Shown piece by piece: positions 26,447 through 34,726 of a DNA stretch of 64,000 nucleotides. Made by a program: the position numbers and the translations under genes. The DNA lies in NCBI RefSeq assembly GCF_014696925.1, contig NZ_JACJQY010000015.1, positions 1-64,000 of the forward strand, given 5' to 3'. The stretch comes from Phormidium tenue FACHB-1050 (GTDB lineage: Bacteria; Cyanobacteriota; Cyanobacteriia; Pseudanabaenales; Pseudanabaenaceae). Below the pieces are notes generated by a model. That model did no database searches and was not told the origin of the DNA. It worked only from the letters and a program-made list of their open reading frames with translations. Position 1 is the stretch's first letter; every line of letters begins with the position of its first letter.

Positions 26447-27505
26447 CTACCTTAACAATTCGGTTGATGAGTCTATTTGTTGTAGTTGTAATAATTGATA
26501 GTTATATAATAGTTCTTTCAGTTCATTCTCGGACATTAGATAATCAGCAGAACTATATTCTTTGATAAGGTAGTTGCTTTTTTCTTCTGCTCTCCTTAAT
26601 TCGGGTAGGATGGGCAAAATGACGTAGTAACCATTTCTCGGAATAGTACGATAAGCTTCTTCTTCGGAAACCAGAATTTCGTGGGTTTTCTCTCCTGGGC
26701 GGATGCCTGTAATTTGGGTTTCGATAGGGCGATCACCGATCATGACTTTAGCGAGGTCTGTCATTTTTGCGGAAGGCACGTTTGGGATATAAGTTTCGCC
26801 TCTATAACCGTCTTTGATGGCAGCAAAGATGGTATCAACAGCTTGATCTAGGCTCAACAGGAATCGAGTCATGTCTTCGGTAGTAATGGTGATTGGACCA
26901 CCTTGACGAATCTGTTCATGAAATAAGGGGATGACAGAGCCGCGTGATGCAAGGACATTGCCATAGCGAACGCAAATGAACTTGGTGTTGGGACAATCTA
27001 GATTGGCACGAATGAATAAACGTTCTTGAATAGCTTTGGTCATGCCCATAACGTTGACGGGTTTACAGGCTTTGTCTGTGGATACCCCAACGACTAATTC
27101 AATGGGTAAATTAAGTTCACGAATAGCCCTGACTATGTTTTGAGGACCTTCGATATTTGTTTGAACTGCTTCAAAGGGGAAGTATTCACAGGTAGGAACT
27201 TGTTTGAGCGCAGCAGCATTAAAGACTACATCGGCATTGCGTAGACAGGAGCTAACACTATGAAAATCTCTAACATCACCGATACGAAATTCTAGAAGTT
27301 GCTGAAAATTGCGATAGATGACTTCATCGGTAACAACTTTCTTTTGCATGTACTCAACGCGCATATTATGCTGTTTTGCTTCGTCACGAGAGAAGACGAT
27401 AATTTTGGCGGGTTGCCCCATTTCTCCTGAGAGCAATCTTCTAATAAGGACTTGCCCAAGCGATCCTGTTCCACCTGTGATGACAATTTTTTTGCCTGTT
27501 AGCAT
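26447..27505 (-). CDS. UDP-GlcNAc 4,6-dehydratase/5-epimerase (CapE/FnlA-like)
   Basis: This is an SDR-family enzyme for the first step from UDP-GlcNAc to 6-deoxy-L-HexNAc sugars. The NADP site is TGGTGSLG, and VGVSTDKACKPVNVMGMTKA shows the catalytic Lys with Met in place of the usual Tyr of YxxxK, as in this dehydratase subgroup. CVRYGNVLASRGSVIPLF is also conserved. I start at ATG 27505 (352 aa, LTGKKIVITGG) because AGGAAA lies upstream at good spacing; the longer reading to 27547 overlaps the preceding gene. It works with the reductase just upstream and the epimerase at 24324. Confidence 0.9.
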   Translation of the reverse strand: MLTGKKIVITGGTGSLGQVLIRRLLSGEMGQPAKIIVFSRDEAKQHNMRVEYMQKKVVTDEVIYRNFQQLLEFRIGDVRDFHSVSSCLRNADVVFNAAALKQVPTCEYFPFEAVQTNIEGPQNIVRAIRELNLPIELVVGVSTDKACKPVNVMGMTKAIQERLFIRANLDCPNTKFICVRYGNVLASRGSVIPLFHEQIRQGGPITITTEDMTRFLLSLDQAVDTIFAAIKDGYRGETYIPNVPSAKMTDLAKVMIGDRPIETQITGIRPGEKTHEILVSEEEAYRTIPRNGYYVILPILPELRRAEEKSNYLIKEYSSADYLMSENELKELLYNYQLLQLQQIDSSTELLR

Positions 27506-27530
27506 TTGATTTCCTGATGTTTTGTCTAAG

Positions 27531-28397
27531 TCATTGGGATGCGGCAAGTTGGGCGATCATTTCTTCCCATGTTGGTGGAGTGTAGCCAGCAAAGTTGCGA
27601 AATTTTTGGCTGTTTAAGCTGCGATCGCAAATAAAACTTTCGTCCTTTTCAATAGTAATACCCAAATTGAAGGCTTGATTCATCATGCTAAGTAATTGAT
27701 ACTTTGTAATCGGATCTGATGAAATATGCCAGAGACCTAAAAGGTTTGGGTGTTCTAAAATAATTTTTTCAATGATTTGGGCTAAAGCTTGGGTGGTGAA
27801 TCCTGTGTAAATAGCGCGATCAAAGCCTTTAACCGTCTTGCCTTTTTGGGAGAGAAACCATTCAACTAGGCTGTTTTGGCTATTTAATTCACGTCCAATG
27901 ATGGAAGTACGAATGTTGAGGCAGTTAGGGGCGATCACTTCACCCAGTAATTTAGTTCTGCCATAGAGATCGGTAGGATCGGGGTTGTCTTGTTCGGTAT
28001 AGTTGCCTTTGTTACCAGAAAAAACACAATCAGTACTGATCTGGATTAGTTTGGCATCATGTTTTTGGCAAAGCTGAGCGAGTTGATGGGGAAATAAAGC
28101 ATTGACTGTAATGGAAGGAATCGGATCTTTGGCGGTTGGTAATTGTTTAATAATGCCAATGCAGTTAATAACTATTGACGGACTAGCTAATTCTAATGCT
28201 TTAACTATGGTTTCAAAGTTCTCTGTAGAAACATAGTTTATTAGGCGCTCTCTATTATTAAGTAGAGTAGATTGAGGATTTTTTTTTAAGAGTACACTTC
28301 CTCCCCGATGAGATACATAGACAACAAACTTTTCTTGCCATGCTTGCCAGAGTTGATGTCCTAACATTCCTGTCCCGCCAAGAATTAAAACTCGCAT
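27531..28397 (-). CDS. RmlD-family SDR reductase (WbvR/CapF-like role)
   Basis: The NAD(P) site is LILGGTGMLGHQ, ISTDCVFSGNKGNYTEQD is the RmlD Ser region, and DLYGRTKLLGE is the YxxxK catalytic pair. RmlD itself reduces dTDP-4-keto-rhamnose, but rmlA/B/C are not in this window, while a CapE-like dehydratase follows directly. Reduction of the 4-keto intermediate made by CapE, as WbvR does in the L-QuiNAc pathway, is therefore more likely. CapF carries an extra cupin domain that is missing here (288 aa against about 370). Confidence 0.82.
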   Translation of the reverse strand: MRVLILGGTGMLGHQLWQAWQEKFVVYVSHRGGSVLLKKNPQSTLLNNRERLINYVSTENFETIVKALELASPSIVINCIGIIKQLPTAKDPIPSITVNALFPHQLAQLCQKHDAKLIQISTDCVFSGNKGNYTEQDNPDPTDLYGRTKLLGEVIAPNCLNIRTSIIGRELNSQNSLVEWFLSQKGKTVKGFDRAIYTGFTTQALAQIIEKIILEHPNLLGLWHISSDPITKYQLLSMMNQAFNLGITIEKDESFICDRSLNSQKFRNFAGYTPPTWEEMIAQLAASQ

Positions 28398-28426
28398 TTA
28401 TTAGATTGCCTCGCTAATATAATTGT

Positions 28427-29650
28427 TTAATTATTTATTATGCTTTCGTATAAACTAATATGTCGGTTTATATAAAGCTCTATATCATATTTAGCTCTAA
28501 CTAGTTTGACAGCTTCGGTTGATAGTTTTTTTCTTAGGTCTACATCTTTTAATAAATTGGAGATCGCTTCTGTTAAGGCTTGAGCATTTTTATAGGGGAC
28601 GGCAATTCCTGCTTTTGGAGCTTGGATCACATCGCATAGAGCTGTATTTTCAAAAGAAATTACTGGCGTACCACAAGCCATTGCCTCTACTGCCATCATG
28701 CCAAATGCTTCTGCTATCGATGGCATCAAAAATATGTCTGTGGCATTCAGTGCGTCACAAAGCAAGTTTTGATCGTGAACCCATCCTAATTCGATGACTT
28801 GATATTTATCTTTTAATTTTTCCATTCCTCCTTTTTGGTCAAAACTAATTAAATAAGTTGGTTTTTCAATTTCTAAATCAATTAAAGCTGGCTCTAGCCA
28901 TTGCCAACCTTTAAAAGATTCTGCTGCACTTTGGTATCGAAAGGCTAATACCTGCGCGTCTAAAGGAATACCTAAGCGATTGCGACATTTTGTCTTTTCG
29001 CGAGGTTGAAATATATTTGTATCTAATCCGAGGGGAATAATATGACAAGGTAAGTGAGAAAGAATAGGACTTTTTTTTACTCTTTCATACATCCACTGGG
29101 AGGCTACTACTAAATTTATTTGAGAATGATGCATAATCCAATGTTTGAGTTTCCATGTCAAGGCAGTTGTATCGTGTTTGATAGGAAAAAAAAGTGTTAG
29201 ATCAGGACATTTTCCACATCCCGATAACCAGCGCTCGCATTCTAGTGAATGTACACAATGACCTGATAATAACCAAGGGTCATGTAAAGTCCAAACCGTT
29301 TTTTTCTGTTTACTTATAATTGGTAAGTTAAACAAACTAAAAAAAGATTCAGATTGTACAAGTTGCAAGTGAACTAAATCAGCTTGTTTGTAATAATCGG
29401 AAAAGTATAATTTGTAGGCTGATATAGGTAGAATTGCATGAAGAGACAACTTTTTTTCAATCGCTCTTAAACCTCGATCAATTTTTCTTGTCAAAGAGTT
29501 TCCCAATTGATGAATATACGGCTCAGAAAATCCACGATTATTGACTGCCATATGTGAAGTTTGACCAGACTTCAATAATGCTTGATGAATTTGATATCCA
29601 TTGAACTGCTGACCTAAGTTATCCCAAGCTGTTATCTGTAATATTTTCAT
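28427..29650 (-). CDS. Family 4 glycosyltransferase
   Basis: This is a GT-B fold glycosyltransferase. The N domain starts MKILQITAWDNLGQQFNGY and includes WTLHDPWLLSGHC. The C domain carries the retaining-enzyme signature FLMPSIAEAFGMMAVEAMAC, the E(x7)E motif, followed by GTPVISFE. CERWLSGCGKCPDL is a Cys-rich insert often seen in colanic-acid WcaC-like members. At 407 residues it is full length. It sits in the operon between a GT2 gene and the RmlD-like gene. Donor sugar is not predictable. Confidence 0.88.
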   Translation of the reverse strand: MKILQITAWDNLGQQFNGYQIHQALLKSGQTSHMAVNNRGFSEPYIHQLGNSLTRKIDRGLRAIEKKLSLHAILPISAYKLYFSDYYKQADLVHLQLVQSESFFSLFNLPIISKQKKTVWTLHDPWLLSGHCVHSLECERWLSGCGKCPDLTLFFPIKHDTTALTWKLKHWIMHHSQINLVVASQWMYERVKKSPILSHLPCHIIPLGLDTNIFQPREKTKCRNRLGIPLDAQVLAFRYQSAAESFKGWQWLEPALIDLEIEKPTYLISFDQKGGMEKLKDKYQVIELGWVHDQNLLCDALNATDIFLMPSIAEAFGMMAVEAMACGTPVISFENTALCDVIQAPKAGIAVPYKNAQALTEAISNLLKDVDLRKKLSTEAVKLVRAKYDIELYINRHISLYESIINN

Positions 29651-29675
29651 CTATTTATTAGGATACCTTATATTT

Positions 29676-30908
29676 CTATAGAATAGAATTTTGAACAAAA
29701 ATGGAGAAAATATCTTGTTTCTTTTCTTCTTCCTTTTTCTTTAAATGGGAAAACAAAAAATGAATAGATCTTTTTGCAAAGATTTTGAATATTTTTTTCG
29801 ATTTAGATAAAATATCATCTTTTATAATTTCTTCAACACACAACTCATTGTTCTTATAAAAGATATATCCTATTGTTACAGATAATTCTTGCCTAATCAC
29901 AGGATCAATAGTAGGACACATAAAATCCAAATACATACTAATTGCCTTGTGTATCACTTGAACTGAATCTTCATTATATGTATTTGTATCGTAATACTTT
30001 AAAGTAGACATTAAAAAAGCATCCCTGAATATTCTATCCTTTTCAATTAATCCTTCTTGGATTAACATAACCTTGTATAAGTCGTTATAAACCGTATTCC
30101 ATCCAATAGTCACATCTGATTTTATTGGACAGAATTCGGTTGATTGTTCTTTGGATACACCGTATTGTTTATAAAAATTTTCATTGCTTTGAATTGCTTT
30201 CACTTTGGATTCATAGGAATCTTTTAAGTTTGCAGATATAATTAGAGGCTGGGATAAATGCAAAACCTGTTCACACGAGCTTAGCACCATAAAGCTGTGG
30301 CTATAATCAGGACTTAATGGCATATATAGCGAGCCATATGTATTTACTATCTTTGAACAAAGATCTCTTGAAATACACGAATTGAATCCCTTTGGAGCTG
30401 ACATTCCATACTTATCCCATTGTCCAATTGTTATGAATTTCTTATAATCATGTTTTGTCAAAACTATATTTTGATCATTCCCAAGCCCCCATAACACTTG
30501 AGTCTCTACTCGGAAATCTTCTGATTCTGTAGCTACTATTAAAGGCCAAGTAAATACGTCATAATTTACTTGGCTGATAATATCATTAAGGTAAGAAAGA
30601 GCGTCACGAGAATATAAAAGGGAGCGGTCTGTCAATATCATTATAAATTCTCCAATAGATTGCTTATAACCAAAATTCCAGTTTTCCCACATTGGAAGAT
30701 TACCAGTCTTAAAGTAACGAATCTTATTTGATTTATACTTTTGGATTTCCAGAAAAGTTTGATCATCTTCATTGTTGTCAACAATTATTAGTTCATAATT
30801 TTCATGATCTTGATATAAAACACTTTTTATGGTGTTGCCTACATAAAAACTTCTGCCTCTAGTTGGCAGTATAATGCTATATTTAGGTGCATTTTTGAAG
30901 CTATTCAT
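29676..30908 (-). CDS. Family 2 glycosyltransferase
   Basis: The N terminus YSIILPTRGRSFYVGNTI and VDNNEDDQTFLEI mark a GT-A glycosyltransferase; GEFIMILTDRSLLYSRDAL carries the TDR variant in place of the usual DxD metal motif, so catalysis may be unusual. The C-terminal 150 residues are helical and Lys-rich with no known motif. The DNA is AT-rich like the GT2 genes at 21-24 kb and unlike the flanking GT4 and ABC genes, suggesting a separate origin. It lies between Wzt and the GT4 gene. Confidence 0.8.
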   Translation of the reverse strand: MNSFKNAPKYSIILPTRGRSFYVGNTIKSVLYQDHENYELIIVDNNEDDQTFLEIQKYKSNKIRYFKTGNLPMWENWNFGYKQSIGEFIMILTDRSLLYSRDALSYLNDIISQVNYDVFTWPLIVATESEDFRVETQVLWGLGNDQNIVLTKHDYKKFITIGQWDKYGMSAPKGFNSCISRDLCSKIVNTYGSLYMPLSPDYSHSFMVLSSCEQVLHLSQPLIISANLKDSYESKVKAIQSNENFYKQYGVSKEQSTEFCPIKSDVTIGWNTVYNDLYKVMLIQEGLIEKDRIFRDAFLMSTLKYYDTNTYNEDSVQVIHKAISMYLDFMCPTIDPVIRQELSVTIGYIFYKNNELCVEEIIKDDILSKSKKIFKIFAKRSIHFLFSHLKKKEEEKKQDIFSIFVQNSIL

Positions 30909-30995
30909 AGTAAAGCCTATAGGGACTAATCAAATTATAAAATTTAATTTGTGATTAAAGGGAGGTTGTAATCAAAGCTTGTTTTTTCTAACAAA

Positions 30996-32264
30996 TTATG
31001 AAGATTTCACCAAATTCCATTTTAGTTGAGGGCGAATAATACCGGGTACTCTACCGATATATCCATGCTGTCTTCCCACTGATCCCTCTAAGGGATCTTT
31101 AATATTAAAAGAAATAATATTTTGTTCAAAAAAATGAACTTTAGTTCCGAATTCAAAAGAGCTAATAGCTAGACCAACGAAGTAAGCGCCTTCATTTAGA
31201 AAGTCCTGAGGTAAATTACACTCTGATGTATATTCTCCCACAGACAATATAGTAGAAACTTCCATTGAAGAGACAAATACGCAGACTCCATCGACTGTAT
31301 AAAAGTGAAAGTTTGGTAGAAATCTGTAGTGACAATCCTGTAAAACTTTATATTTTATTAACACCTTGAAATTTTCATTAATAAAAATTTCTGGCGTAAT
31401 TTTGCCCATACTATTTTTGACTTGACCAGATAAAAGCTGAACAAATTCGTCCCCAATTTTACGATCATGTTCACTAAATTCTATAGATGCAGGAGAATCT
31501 TGACTAGTTGTGTAATATTCCATAATTGCTGTAGATGAGTTTCCTATTTGCTTGATTTCCCCCTTATTCAACAAAATACATTTTTGGCAAAGAGAAGTAA
31601 TAGTCGGCATACTATGACTAACGAAGATTACAGTTCTTCCTTCATCACTAACATTCTGCATCTTCCCCAAACACTTCTTCTGAAACTGTGCATCCCCCAC
31701 TGCCAAAACCTCATCCACAATCAAAATCTCAGGCTCTAAATGCGCGGCTACCGCAAACGCCAACCTCACATACATCCCCGACGAATAGAACTTAACAGGC
31801 GTATCCAAAAATTTCTCCACCTCCGCAAACGCCACAATCTCATCAAACTTACGTACAATTTCTGATCGCTTCATCCCCAAAACCGCACCATTCATAAAAA
31901 TATTCTCCCGCCCAGTTAACTCTGGATGAAACCCAGTCCCCACCTCCAACAACGAACCCACACGCCCCCGTATAACCACCTCACCCGAAGTAGGGCGCAC
32001 AATCCGCGACAAGATTTTTAATAAAGTACTTTTCCCCGCCCCATTGCGCCCAATAATCCCCACTACCTCGCCCTGATTTACATCAAAGCTGACATCCTTC
32101 AAAGCCCAAAAATCCTCAGACTGCGATCGCTCCCATTGCCCACGCAACAACCCCTTAAACCCATCGACCAAATCTTCCCGCAAACTATGGTATGGCTTCG
32201 GCGTAGTTGACCGAATCTGATAACACTTACTTAAGTCTTTAACCTGAATTACTGGTTGCGTCAT
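30996..32264 (-). CDS. wzt: Polysaccharide ABC exporter ATPase with Wzt-type C domain
   Basis: The ATPase domain has VGIIGRNGAGKSTLLKILSR (Walker A), the signature YSSGMYVRLAFAVAAHLEP and LIVDEVLAVGDAQFQKKC (Walker B). Residues about 260-420 match a Wzt C-terminal beta-sandwich, which in known Wzt proteins recognises the cap of the finished glycan. I start at ATG 32264 (422 aa, TQPVIQVKDLSK); ATG 32282 adds six residues. Its permease is at 33851. Together they would export a lipid-linked polysaccharide across the inner membrane. The start of the C domain is markedly more AT-rich than the ATPase part, a possible recombination joint. Confidence 0.92.
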   Translation of the reverse strand: MTQPVIQVKDLSKCYQIRSTTPKPYHSLREDLVDGFKGLLRGQWERSQSEDFWALKDVSFDVNQGEVVGIIGRNGAGKSTLLKILSRIVRPTSGEVVIRGRVGSLLEVGTGFHPELTGRENIFMNGAVLGMKRSEIVRKFDEIVAFAEVEKFLDTPVKFYSSGMYVRLAFAVAAHLEPEILIVDEVLAVGDAQFQKKCLGKMQNVSDEGRTVIFVSHSMPTITSLCQKCILLNKGEIKQIGNSSTAIMEYYTTSQDSPASIEFSEHDRKIGDEFVQLLSGQVKNSMGKITPEIFINENFKVLIKYKVLQDCHYRFLPNFHFYTVDGVCVFVSSMEVSTILSVGEYTSECNLPQDFLNEGAYFVGLAISSFEFGTKVHFFEQNIISFNIKDPLEGSVGRQHGYIGRVPGIIRPQLKWNLVKSS

Positions 32265-32303
32265 AAATTTTATGCTACCCATATCTTGAGATTAAGTAAC
32301 ATT

Positions 32304-32447
32304 TTAGATATCCGCTAAGATCTCTAAGAGTTTTTCCTCCGTTAAACCATTCTCTTCATACTTTTGTCCAACGCGATCGCAAAAATATTGAAAATCCTGA
32401 ACATTATTTGACAAAATTCCTTGATATTCCTTTCTCGACAAGATCAC
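32304..32447 (-). CDS. Possible small protein or gene remnant (47 aa)
   Basis: A short reading frame, start GTG 32447, encodes ILSRKEYQGILSNNVQDFQY and ends EEKLLEILADI. The frame stays open upstream past the end of the DUF29 gene without a better start. Helical, charged sequence of this kind occurs in antitoxin-like or chaperone-like small proteins, but I recognise no family. It may be the 3' fragment of a broken gene. Confidence 0.3.
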   Translation of the reverse strand: MILSRKEYQGILSNNVQDFQYFCDRVGQKYEENGLTEEKLLEILADI

Positions 32448-32466
32448 ATCAACCTCTTCCTGTTCT

Positions 32467-32889
32467 TCAAAAATTAATATCTCGATTTAAGACATCGTTA
32501 ATCCCATAAGGGCAAACCTCTGGGAACTCTAAACCTGTTTCTTTAAAAGCATCCGCACAGGCTACCCCATACATTTTATGTAGCCACTCATTTGCTAAAT
32601 AGCTCTTTAAACTAGGGCTATCCTCTAAATAAAGCAAAATATTCGATCTCTCTCTCCGAATAGTTCCGAGCCAACTCCGTGATCTTTTTTTGGGTTGGTA
32701 GTCCCACTTTAGCAAATGATGCACAATCAAACGCAAGCTACTTAATAGGCGATCGCGCTCCCGTTTAGACAAATCGCGTACTTCCTCCACCAAATTTTCA
32801 ATATCTAGCTCATCAAACCGACCCGCCGCGATCAGATCTGCCATCTGTTCCGCCCAGAGTCCATAATCTTGTTCATATAGAGTTGTCAT
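32467..32889 (-). CDS. DUF29-family protein
   Basis: LYEQDYGLWAEQMADLIAAG followed by RFDELDIENLVEEVRDLSKR is the DUF29 signature, common in cyanobacteria in many copies. Toxin-like roles have been suggested for the family but its function is not established. The length of 140 residues is standard. It lies with a Uma2 gene between the two halves of the polysaccharide exporter, an unusual place, which suggests later insertion of both. Confidence 0.85.
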   Translation of the reverse strand: MTTLYEQDYGLWAEQMADLIAAGRFDELDIENLVEEVRDLSKRERDRLLSSLRLIVHHLLKWDYQPKKRSRSWLGTIRRERSNILLYLEDSPSLKSYLANEWLHKMYGVACADAFKETGLEFPEVCPYGINDVLNRDINF

Positions 32890-32930
32890 AGTTGAAACCC
32901 AAAAATTGCTCTTAATGTTGATAAAACAAA

Positions 32931-33701
32931 CTAAGCAGGTTGAATACCCATAGCCCTTAGTTGTGCTAGCAAACGTTCGGCTCTCTCATATTCTTGGTCA
33001 GCACGTTGGCTTTCTTGGTCGGCACGTTGGCTTTCTTGCTCAGCTCGTTGACGCTCTTGCTCAGCCCGTAGGCTCTCTTGCTCAGCACGTTGACTCTCTT
33101 GATTAGCCCGTTGACGCTCTTGCTCAGCATATTGATTTAATTCAAGAGTTGTCAGAAATTTTTGACCATCAGGACGATAGATGTCCAGACTATCTTCAGA
33201 AACTTTAAATCGAATCTGCAAGCGCGGACTAACCCAATCTTCGATATCTTCGATTACATTCAGTCGATTGTCTTTTTTGTACAATCCATTCAATTCATTG
33301 GTTTCAGGATCATAAATGTAATATTCTTCGACCCCATAGCGATCATAGAACTGCAACTTTTTAGTCATTTCCTTTAATCGATTGCCAGGAGAAAGGATTT
33401 CAAATACGACTTGGGGTGCAATATTGTTCTCTCGCCATTGCTGATAAGAACCGCGATCGCCTTTAGCTCGACCAAACGCAACCAGCACATCAGGAGCCAC
33501 CCGAATCTCTGGATGTCCCTCCACGGGATACCACAAAAGATCACCCGCCACAAATACATCAGCAGCGTCAGCAAAAATTAATTCCAAATTCTCCTTGATC
33601 AGTACAATCCAGCGAAATTGTTGCGTATTATCCGCCATTGGTTGTCCATCACTATCAGGGTAGATAATTTTTTTGTCTGTGCGTATGGGTAAAGTCGTCA
33701 T
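32931..33701 (-). CDS. Uma2-family nuclease-like protein with heptad-repeat tail
   Basis: This is a long Uma2 (DUF820) form. WIVLIKENLELIF, VAGDLLWYPVEG, VAPDVLVAFG (Pro-Asp), VVFEILSPGNR (Glu-x-Leu-Ser) and YGVEEYYIYDPETNEL give the PD-(D/E)XK core in residues 25-160. The tail (about 195-245) repeats RAxQExQ seven times, a coiled coil coded by 21-base DNA repeats. Such tails are frequent in cyanobacterial Uma2 proteins. It is the gene next to the Wzm permease, with a hairpin between them. Function unknown. Confidence 0.87.
   Translation of the reverse strand: MTTLPIRTDKKIIYPDSDGQPMADNTQQFRWIVLIKENLELIFADAADVFVAGDLLWYPVEGHPEIRVAPDVLVAFGRAKGDRGSYQQWRENNIAPQVVFEILSPGNRLKEMTKKLQFYDRYGVEEYYIYDPETNELNGLYKKDNRLNVIEDIEDWVSPRLQIRFKVSEDSLDIYRPDGQKFLTTLELNQYAEQERQRANQESQRAEQESLRAEQERQRAEQESQRADQESQRADQEYERAERLLAQLRAMGIQPA
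32990..33130. repeat. 21-base tandem repeats in Uma2 coding region
   Basis: About seven imperfect units built from TTGGCTTTCT, TGCTCAGC and CGTTGACGCTCT variants code the RAxQExQ heptads. Copy number of such tracts can change by slippage. Confidence 0.7.
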
Positions 33702-33772
33702 CGCTAGAAATCCTACAAGCCCGACAAAGCTAATTTAACATACTGCGCCTAAGCATCGGCTTAGTAAGACCA

Positions 33773-33829
33773 AAAACCAAAACAAGCTAATTTGCCCGCA
33801 AAGTAGGCAAATTAGCTTGTTTTGGTTTT
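33773..33829. terminator. Long hairpin between permease and Uma2 genes
   Basis: A perfect 24-bp stem, AAAACCAAAACAAGCTAATT and so on, with a 9-base loop CGCAAAGTA lies 21 bases after the permease stop on the minus strand. It would terminate or attenuate transcription between wzm and the rest of the operon. Confidence 0.6.
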
Positions 33830-33850
33830 ATTTTGATTACCTACTGAGTC

Positions 33851-34675
33851 CTAAATATAATCCGCAAAACCTTCTTCCACTGAGCGAAATATCCAAGTTC
33901 CGAGACTAAAAACAGCGATCGCGCAGCCCACCGACCAGCCAAATCCCAGCCAGCTAAATGTCGTTTGTCCCGTCACCGCATACCGAAATACATCTAAAAA
34001 ACCAGCCATAGGGTTGAGATAATACCAAAACAAAAAACGCTTAGGTACAATCTGCACAGAATAAACCACTGGCGAAGCATAAAGCCAGACCTGAATTAAA
34101 AACGGAATAATATACTGAAAGTCGCGATAACGTACATTGAGCGAAGCTAAGATCATACCTATCCCTGTAGCTAATACCATTGTCACGATCATCACTGGTG
34201 GAATTAGCAATAACCCCCAATTTGGACGCATTCCATAAATAAAGGCAAGGGGTAACAACAAAAATAAAGAAACAACAAAATCAATCCATGCGGAACCAAC
34301 AGCCGCTAAAGGAATGATTAATCGAGGAAAATAAACCTTTGTAATTAGCTGAGCTTCTGTGAGCAAACTGGAACCCGAACGGGTCACGCCTTCGGAAAAT
34401 AATCCCCATAAAACTAGTGCCGAGTAAACAAAAATAGGATAGGGGACTCCATCGGATGGTATTTTGACCAAATTGCCAAAAATGATGCTAAAAATAGTCA
34501 TCGACACTAGGGGCTGAATGAGAACCCACGCAATCCCAATCACCGTTTGTTTATAGCGTACCGTGATTCGCCGCAGCATCAGCATGTATAGTAATTCACG
34601 ATATTCCCAAAACTCCCGAACTCCTTCCCCTAAAGATTTATTTTGCGAGCGGATAACAGTTACTTTAGAAGTCAT
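33851..34675 (-). CDS. wzm: Polysaccharide ABC exporter permease
   Basis: An ABC-2-type permease of 274 residues with six hydrophobic segments. YRELLYMLMLRRITVRYKQT is the cytoplasmic N-terminal helix typical of Wzm/TagG, and WLYASPVVYSVQIVP with the YYLNPMAGFLDVFRYAV motif is highly conserved in O-antigen exporters. It is the partner of the Wzt-like ATPase at 30996 although two unrelated genes lie between. It is transcribed away from the GDP-mannose dehydratase gene, with 51 bases separating the starts. Confidence 0.92.
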   Translation of the reverse strand: MTSKVTVIRSQNKSLGEGVREFWEYRELLYMLMLRRITVRYKQTVIGIAWVLIQPLVSMTIFSIIFGNLVKIPSDGVPYPIFVYSALVLWGLFSEGVTRSGSSLLTEAQLITKVYFPRLIIPLAAVGSAWIDFVVSLFLLLPLAFIYGMRPNWGLLLIPPVMIVTMVLATGIGMILASLNVRYRDFQYIIPFLIQVWLYASPVVYSVQIVPKRFLFWYYLNPMAGFLDVFRYAVTGQTTFSWLGFGWSVGCAIAVFSLGTWIFRSVEEGFADYI

Positions 34676-34726
34676 AAAAAAATCTGATTCTCGGTTAAGT
34701 TGCGAAACTTTTAGATTGATAGCACC

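Noticed and set aside
27531-28397. Calling the SDR gene rmlD outright
   Set aside because: No dTDP-rhamnose genes are nearby, while a CapE-like dehydratase is; the function is better tied to the UDP-sugar route.
32990-33130. Regularly spaced short repeats that could suggest a CRISPR array
   Set aside because: The 21-base units are contiguous, have no spacers and keep the reading frame of a coiled-coil tail in a Uma2 protein.
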